DNA from: Deltaproteobacteria bacterium
GTDB taxonomy: Bacteria > Desulfobacterota > Syntrophia > Syntrophales > Smithellaceae
Length of the DNA stretch: 15,044 bases
Assembly (NCBI GenBank): GCA_009668925.1
Contig: SBEK01000099.1
Location: 1-15,044, forward strand
Direction of reading: 5' to 3'
The position numbers and the translations under genes are program-made. Below, one piece after another: positions 1 to 8,864 of the stretch (its first letter is position 1; each line of letters begins with the position of its first letter). The notes beneath the pieces are model-generated. The model did not search any database and had not been told where the DNA came from. It worked only from the letters and a program-made list of their open reading frames with translations.

Positions 1-8
1 ATATATAG

Positions 9-128
9 TGCTTTTTAATATTTGGTCCGAAAGAAGGTTTTGGAGGTGTCCAATGGGGATATGAACAGAAAGCCGGATTGAAAGTTGATCATTTCTTACT
101 TTTCGGAAGAGTTCTTGCGCGCTCATGA
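9..128 (+). pseudogene. Possible 3' remnant of an unidentified protein-coding gene
   Basis: The plus-strand frame from 9 to the TGA at 126-128 reads as a protein-like C-terminus, with GPKEGFGGVQWGYEQKAG followed by LKVDHFLLFGRVLARS, rich in aromatic and glycine residues. An in-frame TAG at 6-8 blocks extension to the left, and there is no convincing start codon or ribosome binding site inside. The frame one base earlier is open to the window edge, so a one-base change in the T run at 12-16 could join the two. The hairpin at 141-167 sits just downstream of the stop, where a terminator would be expected. I do not recognise the family, and chance is a real alternative. Confidence 0.22.
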
Positions 129-140
129 AACTTCAGCAAA

Positions 141-167
141 ACGCAAAGTTCTTTATTGTCTTTGCGT
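141..167. terminator. Hairpin, possible terminator for genes converging from both sides
   Basis: ACGCAAAG (141-148) and CTTTGCGT (160-167) form a perfect 8-bp stem around an 11-base loop. On the plus strand it is followed by AATTTT; on the minus strand by a short TTTT within GCGTTTTGC. It lies about 60 bases beyond the methyltransferase stop on the minus strand and 12 bases beyond the TGA of the possible plus-strand remnant. The U tracts are short, so termination is inferred rather than clear. The rest of 1-228 shows only a small 6-bp hairpin (CCATAA/TTATGG, 201-218). Confidence 0.4.
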
Positions 168-228
168 AATTTTGACCAATTATGTATCGATGGCAGGTAT
201 CCATAAGTCTTTTTATGGTTATATTGAG

Positions 229-1002
229 TCAATCACCGTCCCGCAGCAAACCGCGAACGACGTCTGGCGCTGCGGCCTGAGTCTTGGCGTCCAATTCAAA
301 TGAATTCATAAGCGGATTCTGAACCGTTCGATAAGAATACCTTACGGGGACGGCCATCCCGACAAAGGCACCCAGCGGATTCTTTTTCATGGGAAAGAGT
401 TCTTCAAACTCTGAACACCATTTGTAAATCGGTGCTGGAAGATAGATAACGGATCCCCATGTAATAGATGTATTCATGACTTGATTGATGATGAATTTCA
501 TTTCGCCGATGGAGAAGAAGCGTACTTGGGAAAAGAGGGGAAAGCCAAAGAGTTTTCGAACCGATTGCTTCGTTCCAACGGGAGTGTGTTTGTTAAGAAA
601 TCCGATGAAAATTCGCTTGCGACAAACCCGAATGGCCTCCGCGATTACTTTTTGGTGGTCGTGAAAGGCCTGTATGCTTGTGATTAATGTGACGATATCA
701 AATTCATTGTCTGAAAATGGAAGGTCTGCGGCTTCACCCAAAACAAATTCGCATTGGTCGCCCACTTTTCGCCGCGCCAGATCCAAGGCTTCCCTGGATG
801 AATCAATCCCCGTGAGGATGCATTTCTTCTTCTGAAAGAGGTACAGGGTATTGCCCGTCCCGCAGCCGACATCCAGAACGGATTCACCGGCAAGTGGAGA
901 TACAAGATCCATGATTAATTTTTCTTGCCTGGAATATATGTATCGGCCTACTTCCGTGGCCAGCCACTGGTCTCTGGACGCAGCCCCTGTCGTATTCGGC
1001 AT
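229..1002 (-). CDS. Class I SAM-dependent methyltransferase, substrate unknown
   Basis: This 257-residue protein should transfer a methyl group from S-adenosylmethionine. It carries the glycine-rich SAM-binding motif I VLDVGCGTGN at about residues 42-51, the acidic residue of motif II in TGIDSS (about 64-69), and a later EAADLPFSDNEFD stretch typical of the Methyltransf_11 type. The N-terminal 30 residues and the last 100 or so are not diagnostic, so small molecule, lipid quinone or protein are all possible substrates. The ATG at 1002 is preceded by GAGG about 10 bases upstream. It follows moaA on the same strand after a 121-base gap that has its own consensus -10 box, so it may be transcribed alone. 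No membrane segment or signal peptide is evident. The family call is strong; the function is not known. Confidence 0.85.
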   Translation of the reverse strand: MPNTTGAASRDQWLATEVGRYIYSRQEKLIMDLVSPLAGESVLDVGCGTGNTLYLFQKKKCILTGIDSSREALDLARRKVGDQCEFVLGEAADLPFSDNEFDIVTLITSIQAFHDHQKVIAEAIRVCRKRIFIGFLNKHTPVGTKQSVRKLFGFPLFSQVRFFSIGEMKFIINQVMNTSITWGSVIYLPAPIYKWCSEFEELFPMKKNPLGAFVGMAVPVRYSYRTVQNPLMNSFELDAKTQAAAPDVVRGLLRDGD

Positions 1003-1037
1003 TGAAACAGCACCTCATTAAATGCATCGATTCATCA

Positions 1038-1056
1038 AGAATTGATTTACAATTCT
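1038..1056. repeat. Inverted repeat in the methyltransferase leader
   Basis: AGAATTG (1038-1044) and CAATTCT (1050-1056) form a perfect 7-bp inverted repeat with a 5-base centre. It lies between the candidate -10 box at 1085-1090 and the methyltransferase ATG at 1002. There is no U tract after it on the minus strand, so an operator or leader hairpin is more likely than a terminator. Confidence 0.4.
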
Positions 1057-1084
1057 CCTGAAGCGGATACCGGCTTTGGAATTT

Positions 1085-1090
1085 ATTATA
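1085..1090 (-). promoter_or_regulatory. Candidate -10 box for the methyltransferase gene
   Basis: The minus strand reads TATAAT here, a perfect sigma70-type -10 hexamer, about 83 bases upstream of the methyltransferase ATG. The expected -35 position (around 1108-1113, reading GGTGCA) does not match consensus, so any promoter would depend on the -10 or an activator. Confidence 0.35.
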
Positions 1091-1123
1091 CTAGGTATTC
1101 CGATTATTGCACCAGTAAAATTT

Positions 1124-2116
1124 TCAGCCGCCAATATCGGACATGTCGCGGAGGCATTTTTTCAGATGTCTGTCGGTGCAATCCAAATCGTGTTTTTCGG
1201 GCTTGAGTAAAATCGCCTGACGAATAAGGCCAGCCAGTTCGTCATCACCGCAATGGCGACGGAGCGCATCATGCAAGTCAATTTCTGCATCCGTGAGAAG
1301 GCAGGAGCGCAGTTTACCGTCCGCCGTCAACCGCAAACGGTTGCAGGTTGAACAAAAGTGGTCGCTCACAGGATTAATGAAACCGATTTCACCTAATCCG
1401 CCTTTAATTTTAAACAGTTTTGCAGGGCCGTCTAATTTGCTCTTCTTGCCTGTCAAGGGCTCAAGTTTGACGTGACTCCGAATGATATTGAGCAAGAGAT
1501 CTGCAGAAAGAAAATCTGTCGGCTGATGGACATTGACGTCGCTCACGGGCATGATTTCAATGAAGCGAATCTGGAAAGGTTTGGTAACCGCCAATTGAGC
1601 GAAATCGAGAACTTCATTATCATTAAAATTATTCATGACAACGACATTAATCTTTATCGGATCAAATCCGGCTTTTTCCGCCGCCGCGATGCCTCGAAAC
1701 ACATCGTCCAGATTGCCGCCCCTTGTAATTTGGAAGTATTTATCTTTATTCAAAGAATCGAGGCTTATATTGATGCGCGTGATGCCCGCCTCATAAATGG
1801 CGGCGGCATATTGATCCAGGAGAATGCCGTTCGTCGTTAAGCTGATGTCCTTAAGACCTTGTATCTTTCTTAGATCACGTGCAAACTCGACAAAACCCCG
1901 GCGGGCAAGAGGTTCGCCGCCCGTAAGACGAACTTTGATCATGCCCATTTTGACTGCCTCGGAAACGATGCGAATAATCTCCTCGTATCGCAGAATATCA
2001 TCATGTCCTTTCAGTGAAATTCCTTCCTTTGGCCGGCAATAGACGCAACGCAAGTTACATCTGTCAGTTATCGATACGCGTAAATAATTTATTTCTCTAT
2101 CGAACTTGTCTCGCAT
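1124..2116 (-). CDS. moaA: GTP 3',8-cyclase MoaA
   Basis: MoaA is the radical-SAM enzyme that converts GTP to 3',8-cyclo-GTP, the first committed step of molybdenum cofactor (molybdopterin) synthesis; MoaC then makes cyclic pyranopterin monophosphate. At 330 residues it has normal family length. The N-terminal radical-SAM cluster motif CNLRCVYC gives Cys20, Cys24 and Cys27. The SAM-contacting GGEP motif is at 66-69 and FIEIMP at about 185-190. The second, substrate-binding cluster is CSTC plus SCL, giving Cys255, Cys258 and Cys272 with the expected C-x2-C-x13-C spacing. The chain ends in Gly-Gly, the conserved tail essential in this family. The ribosome binding site is weak. No other molybdopterin genes are in the window; moaA diverges from greA across a 256-base gap. 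Confidence 0.97.
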   Translation of the reverse strand: MRDKFDREINYLRVSITDRCNLRCVYCRPKEGISLKGHDDILRYEEIIRIVSEAVKMGMIKVRLTGGEPLARRGFVEFARDLRKIQGLKDISLTTNGILLDQYAAAIYEAGITRINISLDSLNKDKYFQITRGGNLDDVFRGIAAAEKAGFDPIKINVVVMNNFNDNEVLDFAQLAVTKPFQIRFIEIMPVSDVNVHQPTDFLSADLLLNIIRSHVKLEPLTGKKSKLDGPAKLFKIKGGLGEIGFINPVSDHFCSTCNRLRLTADGKLRSCLLTDAEIDLHDALRRHCGDDELAGLIRQAILLKPEKHDLDCTDRHLKKCLRDMSDIGG

Positions 2117-2258
2117 TTATTTTTCTCGAATAATGCTCCATCAAACGTGACCGACGTCCATTAACATAATCTTCCGGACAAAACAATGTTCGTATATTTT
2201 TTCTCGAAGCTTATCATATTATTGGATATATGCTCAAAACATAAAGTTCAAATGTTCC

Positions 2259-2287
2259 TTGACTTTGCGCTCTTTCTCGTTTAAACG
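2259..2287 (+). promoter_or_regulatory. Candidate greA promoter
   Basis: TTGACT at 2259-2264 matches the -35 consensus at five of six bases. A 17-base spacer leads to TAAACG at 2282-2287, which is only a half match to TATAAT. If it is used, the greA transcript would have an untranslated leader of about 80 bases containing the repeats at 2302-2334. Confidence 0.3.
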
Positions 2288-2301
2288 AAACGAAAGTGCG
2301 T

Positions 2302-2334
2302 TTCCTGCCTGTTCCTGCCTGTTGTTGAACAACA
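2302..2334 (+). repeat. Tandem 10-base repeat overlapping a dyad in the greA leader
   Basis: TTCCTGCCTG occurs twice in direct tandem (2302-2321) and runs into a perfect dyad, TGTTGTT-G-AACAACA (2320-2334). The dyad centre is about 45 bases before the greA ATG. The structure is plain in the sequence; a role as operator or leader-RNA element is inference. Confidence 0.5.
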
Positions 2335-2372
2335 AGATCACGTCAGAGCAAGGCAATAAATCTGGAGTTCTT

Positions 2373-2846
2373 ATGGATAAAGTGCCGATTACTAAAGAGG
2401 GGTTCGACAAATTAAAGAAGGAACTGGATAACATCAAGAATGTTTCTATTCCGGAGAATATTCGTGATATCGAAATCGCCAGAGCCCATGGCGATCTTTC
2501 CGAAAATGCAGAGTACGCGGCGGCAAAAGAGCGTCAATCCTATTTGTACGGTAAATCACAAGAACTGGAAAATAATCTTGCCTCCTGTAATATTATTACT
2601 TTGACCGGGAAAACGAGTAATAAAGTTGTTTTCGGGTGCTATGTTACAATTGTTGATAGCGACAGTGGAGAGGAAATAAAGTATCAACTTGTCGGCCCCT
2701 TTGAATCGGATATTAATATAAATAAAATCTCGGTTACGTCACCAATCGGAAAAGCACTGATCGGGAAAAGCATTGATAGCGAAATCATCGTGAAGGCCCC
2801 CGGCGGAACCCGCAATTTTCAAATCATCGATATTTCGATAGAATAA
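2373..2846 (+). CDS. greA: Transcription elongation factor GreA
   Basis: GreA enters the secondary channel of RNA polymerase and stimulates cleavage of backtracked RNA, rescuing stalled elongation complexes. The 157-residue product matches the usual length (E. coli 158). The N-terminal coiled coil spans roughly residues 1-75, and its tip GDLSENAEY carries Asp41 and Glu44 at the same positions as the catalytic acidic pair in E. coli GreA. The C-terminal FKBP-like domain follows and includes the typical SPIGKALIGK stretch at about 130-139. The ATG at 2373 was chosen because GGAG lies five bases upstream at 2364-2367 and the family's N-terminus begins here; in-frame upstream codons give unrelated sequence. 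It is the only confident plus-strand gene, transcribed away from moaA and towards atpC, with a terminator 19 bases after its stop. Confidence 0.96.
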   Translation: MDKVPITKEGFDKLKKELDNIKNVSIPENIRDIEIARAHGDLSENAEYAAAKERQSYLYGKSQELENNLASCNIITLTGKTSNKVVFGCYVTIVDSDSGEEIKYQLVGPFESDININKISVTSPIGKALIGKSIDSEIIVKAPGGTRNFQIIDISIE

Positions 2847-2864
2847 GTCCGTTAATTTGAAATA

Positions 2865-2901
2865 AAGAAGGGGAACCAAGCAAGCTTGCGTTCCCCTTCT
2901 T
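2865..2901. terminator. Bidirectional intrinsic terminator between greA and the atp operon
   Basis: AAGAAGGGGAAC (2865-2876) and GTTCCCCTTCTT (2890-2901) form a perfect 12-bp stem; the 13-base loop contains a further self-complementary GCAAGCTTGC. T-rich sequence follows on both strands (TGTATTCTAT on plus, TATTTC on minus). It lies 19 bases past the greA stop and about 20 bases past the atpC stop, so it should terminate both converging transcripts. Confidence 0.9.
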
Positions 2902-2921
2902 GTATTCTATCTGATATCCAA

Positions 2922-3338
2922 TTAACTTTGCTGCAATTTTTCAGCAACACTGATTCTATTAATGGCCCGAGTCAGAGCTAAGCGCATTCTCTCAAAATCA
3001 TCATGGTCCTTTGTCAATTGCCCTAAACTAGCCGTCGCTTTTTCTTTTGCCCTGATCGCGCGGTCCTTATCAATGGCATCAGCTCTTTCAGCCGTTTCTA
3101 TCAGGACCGTTATCTTACTCCCCGTGACCTCTGCATAACCCGTATTGACCGCGTAATGAGTCTTTTTACCGCCAGCGAGAAAGTAAAGTTCTCCAATGTC
3201 AACAGAGGTCAGAAACGGCTCGTGGCCACGTAAAACGCCGAATTCACCTTCTGTTCCGGGAATCGTCACTTCATCCACTTTTCCGGAAAAAACCATTTTT
3301 TCCGGTGTTACCACTTCCAGCATTATATCTTCCGACAT
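2922..3338 (-). CDS. atpC: ATP synthase F1 epsilon subunit
   Basis: Epsilon is the central-stalk subunit that couples gamma to the c ring and, through its C-terminal helices, can inhibit ATP hydrolysis. The 138-residue protein has the N-terminal beta-sandwich domain with MLEVVTPEKMVFSGKVDEVT and the diagnostic GTEGEFGVLRGHEP at about 28-41, then a helical hairpin from about residue 88 onward (RADAIDKDRAIRAKEKA). It is the last gene of the atp operon, 15 bases after atpD, and ends just before the shared terminator. Length and domains are normal. Confidence 0.96.
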   Translation of the reverse strand: MSEDIMLEVVTPEKMVFSGKVDEVTIPGTEGEFGVLRGHEPFLTSVDIGELYFLAGGKKTHYAVNTGYAEVTGSKITVLIETAERADAIDKDRAIRAKEKATASLGQLTKDHDDFERMRLALTRAINRISVAEKLQQS

Positions 3339-3353
3339 GAATGTCCTCGCTAA

Positions 3354-4784
<1,431 letters not shown>

Positions 4785-4818
4785 TTATATTTTTTACGCG
4801 CGAGACGGCGCTGCAAAA

Positions 4819-5697
4819 TCAACCTTTCGCCAAAGCTTCTGTGCCGCCCACGATATCCATCAATTCTGCAGTAATCGCCGCCTGACGGGCTTTGTTCATT
4901 TTTAACGTCAGCGAACGAATCAACTCTTCGCAGTTGCTGGTCGCATTATCCATCGCCGCCATCCGTGCCCCATTTTCGCCGGCGGACGTTTCCAAGAGTG
5001 CCCGGTAGACCAGAACATGAACATACATGGGAAGCAGCTTATGCAACAGGATTTCGTCCGAAGGTTCATAAACGTAGTCCAGGCGTTTGTCAGGATCAAT
5101 CTCGGCATCGGGCTGTCCTACGGCCGGCAACGGGAACAAACGCACGACGGTCGGTCTCTGGACCGAGACATTAACGAACTGATTGTAAATCAAATAGAGT
5201 TCGTCATACTCTTCTTTGATAAACGGATTAATGACTTCATCCGCGATCGAAACAGCAAGCGTCATGTCAAATTTGCTTAAAACATCCACTTTCTGCGCAA
5301 GAATATTCGCCTTTTTCCGGAAAAAATCCCTTCCTTTCCGCCCGACACTGATCAGATCGATCTCTTTGCCTTCTTTACTCTTCTCCTTTAAAAATCTCTC
5401 AGTCGCTTTAATCAGGTTCGTATTGAAGCCGCCACAAAGCCCCCGATCGGATGTCATACAAATGACGCGAATTCTTTTCGGATCCCGCACAGCAAGAAGC
5501 GGATGAGACATACTTTCGACACGCAGGGCCAGACTGTTCAAAACATCCATGAACTTCCCGGCGTACGGCCGAAAATTTTCCATCTTGACTTGCGAAGACT
5601 TAAATTTCGACGCGGCAACCATGTTCATCGCACGTGTAATTTGCTTCGTTTTCTGAACGGCACTTACTTTTCGTTTTATATCTTTTAGCGAGGGCAC
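4819..5697 (-). CDS. atpG: ATP synthase F1 gamma subunit
   Basis: Gamma is the rotating central shaft inside the alpha3-beta3 hexamer. The 292-residue protein has the expected N-terminal helix (IKRKVSAVQKTKQITRAMNM, from residue 7), the conserved SDRGLCGGFN motif at 83-92, and the C-terminal helix MAAMDNATSNCEELI followed by KARQAAITAELMDIVGG, which pairs with the N-terminal helix to form the coiled-coil axle. The ATG at 5697 is preceded by GAGGAG. The 88-base space after atpA is the longest inside the operon and shows no clear terminator or promoter. Confidence 0.97.
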   Translation of the reverse strand: MPSLKDIKRKVSAVQKTKQITRAMNMVAASKFKSSQVKMENFRPYAGKFMDVLNSLALRVESMSHPLLAVRDPKRIRVICMTSDRGLCGGFNTNLIKATERFLKEKSKEGKEIDLISVGRKGRDFFRKKANILAQKVDVLSKFDMTLAVSIADEVINPFIKEEYDELYLIYNQFVNVSVQRPTVVRLFPLPAVGQPDAEIDPDKRLDYVYEPSDEILLHKLLPMYVHVLVYRALLETSAGENGARMAAMDNATSNCEELIRSLTLKMNKARQAAITAELMDIVGGTEALAKG

Positions 5698-5785
5698 TGA
5701 AAATTCTCCTCAACTCTTTAATTGCAAATGTTCGATGGCATCAATACTGCTTTATTGAACCTCACCGCATTTTCAGGTCAACCGG

Positions 5786-7300
5786 CTACTCGGCAACGAA
5801 AGCAGACTCGAAAGATGTCAACATATCCTTCATCTTCTTCTCCAGTTCGGGAGAAATGATCTGTTTTTCGTCGATTTCTTTTAAAATATCAGGATGTTTG
5901 CTTTTCACATAGCTGAGCAGCTGCTGTTCATAAACGAGAACTTTGTCGACATCAACTTTATCAATGAAGCCGCGGCTTCCGGCAAACAGAACGGTAACTT
6001 CTTCGCCCAGAGACATCGGCTTGAACTGCGGCTGCTTGAGCAATTCGACCAGACGAACGCCGCGATCCAGCTGTGCCTGTGTGGATTTATCCAGATCGGA
6101 TCCGAACTGGGCGAAAGCCGCCAGTTCGCGGTACTGGGCCAGATCGAGTTTCAGGGTACCGGCAACCTGCTTCATGGCCTTCACCTGAGCCGCACCGCCG
6201 ACGCGGGAGACCGACAGACCAACGTTGATGGCCGGGCGGATACCGGAGAAGAACAAGCTCGGCTCCAGGTAAACCTGACCATCGGTAATTGAAATAACGT
6301 TGGTCGGAATGTAGGCCGACACGTCGCCGGCCTGAGTTTCAATAATCGGCAGAGCCGTCAATGATCCGCCGCCCAATTCCTTACTTACGCGGGAAGCACG
6401 TTCCAGAAGCCGGGAGTGGTTGTAAAAAATGTCGCCGGGATACGCTTCACGTCCGGGCGGACGGCGAAGCAACAGCGAAATCTGGCGATAGGCGACGGCC
6501 TGCTTGGAAAGATCATCGTAAATAATCAGAGCATCCTGGCCGCGGTCGCGGAAGTATTCGCCGATGCTGCAGCCTGCGTAGGCCGCAATATACTGAAGCG
6601 TTGCGGGATCGGATGCACAGCCGGCAACAACACACGTGTAAGACATGGCGTCATGCTGACGGAGTCTTTCCACGACCTGCGCCACGGTTGATTTCTTCTG
6701 ACCGATGGCCACGTAAATACATTTGATGCCGGTATCCTTCTGACGAATAATTGCATCCACGCAGATCGCCGTTTTACCGATCTGGCGGTCGCCGATAACC
6801 AGTTCCCGTTGACCACGTCCAATCGGGGTCATAGCATCGATCGCTTTAAGTCCTGTATACATGGGCTGATTAACCGGTTGGCGTTGAATCACTCCGGGGG
6901 CGACCATTTCGATACGACGGAATTCATTCGCTTCAATTGGACCTTTGCCGTCCAGTGGCGCTCCTGTTGCATCAATAACGCGGCCGAGCAACGCTTCGCC
7001 CACGGGAACCTGGGCAATCTTGCCGGTTCTCTTGACGATATCACCTTCTTTAATATGGGTAACTTCACCCAAAACGGCGACACCGACGTTATCGGCTTCA
7101 AGGTTGAGAACCATGCCGAGAATACCCCCGGGGAACTCAAGGAGCTCCATGGCCATCGCGTTTTGCACGCCGTAGACTCTGGCGATACCGTCACCGACGG
7201 ATAAGACAGTTCCTGTTTCGCTTATATCCAGCTTTTTTTCATAGCTTTTAATTTGCTCAGAAATAATTTGGCTAATTTCTTCCGCTTTGATTGTTTCCAT
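5786..7300 (-). CDS. atpA: ATP synthase F1 alpha subunit
   Basis: Alpha forms the non-catalytic nucleotide sites and supplies an arginine finger to the beta active site. The 504-residue length is typical. The N-terminus ([18 protein letters not shown]) is the helix that binds delta at the top of F1. The P-loop GDRQIGKT lies at 170-177, and [12 protein letters not shown] places the arginine finger at about Arg366. The adenine-pocket region and [10 protein letters not shown] (281-290) are intact. It follows atpH by three bases, consistent with translational coupling, and precedes atpG. Confidence 0.98.
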   Translation of the reverse strand: METIKAEEISQIISEQIKSYEKKLDISETGTVLSVGDGIARVYGVQNAMAMELLEFPGGILGMVLNLEADNVGVAVLGEVTHIKEGDIVKRTGKIAQVPVGEALLGRVIDATGAPLDGKGPIEANEFRRIEMVAPGVIQRQPVNQPMYTGLKAIDAMTPIGRGQRELVIGDRQIGKTAICVDAIIRQKDTGIKCIYVAIGQKKSTVAQVVERLRQHDAMSYTCVVAGCASDPATLQYIAAYAGCSIGEYFRDRGQDALIIYDDLSKQAVAYRQISLLLRRPPGREAYPGDIFYNHSRLLERASRVSKELGGGSLTALPIIETQAGDVSAYIPTNVISITDGQVYLEPSLFFSGIRPAINVGLSVSRVGGAAQVKAMKQVAGTLKLDLAQYRELAAFAQFGSDLDKSTQAQLDRGVRLVELLKQPQFKPMSLGEEVTVLFAGSRGFIDKVDVDKVLVYEQQLLSYVKSKHPDILKEIDEKQIISPELEKKMKDMLTSFESAFVAE

Positions 7301-7303
7301 GCC

Positions 7304-7846
7304 TTATCTTGCCTCCCCTAAGAGATTCCTCATATTATTCAATTGGTTTTTGATGCTGCCGTCGTATAACGTGTCACCAACACCAATAACTATGCCACCT
7401 AAAAGATTCTTATCATCCTCTACCGTCACTTCCACTTCACGACCTGTCACCTTCTTCAAATTTGAAGTAATGTAGGTTAGCATGTCATTGGACAGCGGAA
7501 AAGCCGTCTTCACTGATACTCTCACCTTCTGTAAGGCTTCGTCCATCAGCTGACGGTAGCAGGTCTCGATGTCCGGTAGAACATCGATTCTTTTCTTATC
7601 AATCAGCAGTTTCAGGAAATTAACGGTCATTCTGGAAAGAGACAATTTGCCGATAATTTGCTCCAGAACCTTCTTCTTGCTCTCCTGCTCAAAGACCGGA
7701 TTCGCCAGGAAACCTCCCAGATCCTTATTTCCGGCGACGATCGAGGAAAATTGACGGAGTTCGTTATAGTATTGCTCCAGCTTTTTTTCTTCCCCGGCAA
7801 TTTCAAAAAATGCACGAGCATATCGTTTTGAAATATTGCTGATCAA
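7304..7846 (-). CDS. atpH: ATP synthase delta subunit (OSCP-like)
   Basis: Delta caps the F1 hexamer and binds the peripheral stalk. The 180-residue protein begins with the conserved ISKRYARAFFEIA helix (about 4-16) and ends with the family's C-terminal signature LLGGIVIGVGDTLYDGSI (about 148-165). Its ATG overlaps the atpF stop by four bases, and its stop is three bases from the atpA start, so translation of the three genes is probably coupled. Nothing is missing relative to the family. Confidence 0.96.
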   Translation of the reverse strand: MISNISKRYARAFFEIAGEEKKLEQYYNELRQFSSIVAGNKDLGGFLANPVFEQESKKKVLEQIIGKLSLSRMTVNFLKLLIDKKRIDVLPDIETCYRQLMDEALQKVRVSVKTAFPLSNDMLTYITSNLKKVTGREVEVTVEDDKNLLGGIVIGVGDTLYDGSIKNQLNNMRNLLGEAR

Positions 7847-8433
7847 TGTTTATTCACCACCTTATCCATATATTCCTTGACCATGGTTTCATGATCTTGT
7901 GCGTTGATATTTTTCTTTAAGATTTCTTCCGCCATCTGTACCGACAAAGCGACCGCTTCGCTGCGTAACTGGCCGGAAGCCTTCTTTAATTCCTGTTCCA
8001 GACGCGCTTGAGCATCCTCTTTCATTTTCTCGGCAACTTTATTGGCATCTTCAATTATCTTCTGTTTTTCAACAACACCCTGGGCTTTGATCATCTCAAA
8101 AATTCCATCGATTTCGAGCGAGGCCTTGTCGATCTTTTCCGCATATTCTCTGTACTGTCTTTCAGCTTCTGCTTTTTGAACAGCCGTCGTTTCCAGAGAT
8201 TCCTTAATTTCCTGACGCCTGCCGGAGAAAAAATCCTTAATTTTAGGGGCCAGCATCCAGACCAGCAAGCCAATGATAATGACCGCGTTTAAAGTCTTAA
8301 AGGCAAAACCTTTCCAGAGAGAGCCACCTTCACCCTCACCGCCGCCAGATGCATAAACCATGCATGTTGAAAGCAGAACAAAAAGCAATGAAAGGAGTAG
8401 CGAAAAATAATTTGATCGGCTTGAAGATTTCAT
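7843..8433 (-). CDS. atpF: ATP synthase F0 b subunit with signal-peptide-like N-terminus
   Basis: The b subunit forms half of the peripheral stalk that holds F1 still against the rotor. The 196-residue protein has an extra N-terminal hydrophobic stretch (about 10-28, ending VYASG), resembling a signal peptide with cleavage near Ala28, then a Gly/Glu linker (GGGEGEGG, 30-37). The usual b-type membrane helix is at about 47-63 (TLNAVIIIGLLVWMLAP), followed by a long charged coiled coil to the C-terminus. LSTC at 21-24 is not a good lipobox because Thr precedes the Cys. Such leaders on b are known from some delta- and epsilonproteobacteria. It overlaps atpX and atpH by four bases each, the pattern of tight coupling. 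Of the paired stalk genes this longer one is called b and the other b'; the labels could be swapped. Confidence 0.93.
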   Translation of the reverse strand: MKSSSRSNYFSLLLSLLFVLLSTCMVYASGGGEGEGGSLWKGFAFKTLNAVIIIGLLVWMLAPKIKDFFSGRRQEIKESLETTAVQKAEAERQYREYAEKIDKASLEIDGIFEMIKAQGVVEKQKIIEDANKVAEKMKEDAQARLEQELKKASGQLRSEAVALSVQMAEEILKKNINAQDHETMVKEYMDKVVNKH

Positions 8434-8864
8434 TGTACTCTCCTTCCCAAAACTTTTTCTGCAATTTCCAGGGAGAGCTTACGGGACTGAGTATTCAGTA
8501 TTTGCCTCGCCGCCTGCATTTCCTGATCCATCTTTTTCTGAGATTCCTGAGCCATGAGAGGTATCTCATTGCGAACCGCATCTACGATGCTTTTGGCCTG
8601 ATTTGAGCCTTCGGCGATAATCTCTTTCTTCAATTCAGACGCGCCGGCCTTCGCTTTACTGAGTTTTTCTTCATACTCAGCGGCCTTTTTGGTAACGGAT
8701 TCCTTGAAAAGCTTGATCTCGTTTTCAAGTTCATCCAATTGCTTTTTCCGGCGCTCGATGATGGATAAAATGGGTTTGTAAAGAAGATAATTGAGGATAA
8801 ATACTAAGGCTAAGAAGGTAGCCATCTGGACGAAAAGCGTCAAATCTGGAATTACGGTGACCAC
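8430..8864 (-). CDS. atpX: ATP synthase F0 b' subunit
   Basis: The second peripheral-stalk subunit, expected to pair with AtpF as a b/b' heterodimer. The 144-residue chain has a short N-terminal PDLTLFVQMATFLALVF membrane helix (about 6-28), the NYLLYKPILSIIERR turn typical of b-type subunits, then a charged coiled coil and a C-terminal EIAEKVLG delta-binding segment. The start is GTG at 8864: GAGG (8871-8874) sits six bases upstream and the protein begins as the family does. It is the first gene of the atp operon, behind a long structured leader. Paired b genes are usual in photosynthetic bacteria and in many deltaproteobacteria. Confidence 0.94.
   Translation of the reverse strand: MVTVIPDLTLFVQMATFLALVFILNYLLYKPILSIIERRKKQLDELENEIKLFKESVTKKAAEYEEKLSKAKAGASELKKEIIAEGSNQAKSIVDAVRNEIPLMAQESQKKMDQEMQAARQILNTQSRKLSLEIAEKVLGRRVQ

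Noticed and set aside
85..303. 72-codon plus-strand frame at the left side
   Set aside because: It overlaps the 3' end of the methyltransferase antisense, crosses the 141-167 hairpin and has no credible ribosome binding site or domain.
1472..1840. 122-codon plus-strand open frame inside moaA
   Set aside because: It is antisense to the conserved radical-SAM core of moaA; no independent support.
2259..2372. In-frame 5' extension of greA
   Set aside because: The extension begins with a non-ATG codon, lacks a ribosome binding site and encodes sequence unlike any GreA N-terminus; ATG 2373 has GGAG at proper distance and matches the family start.
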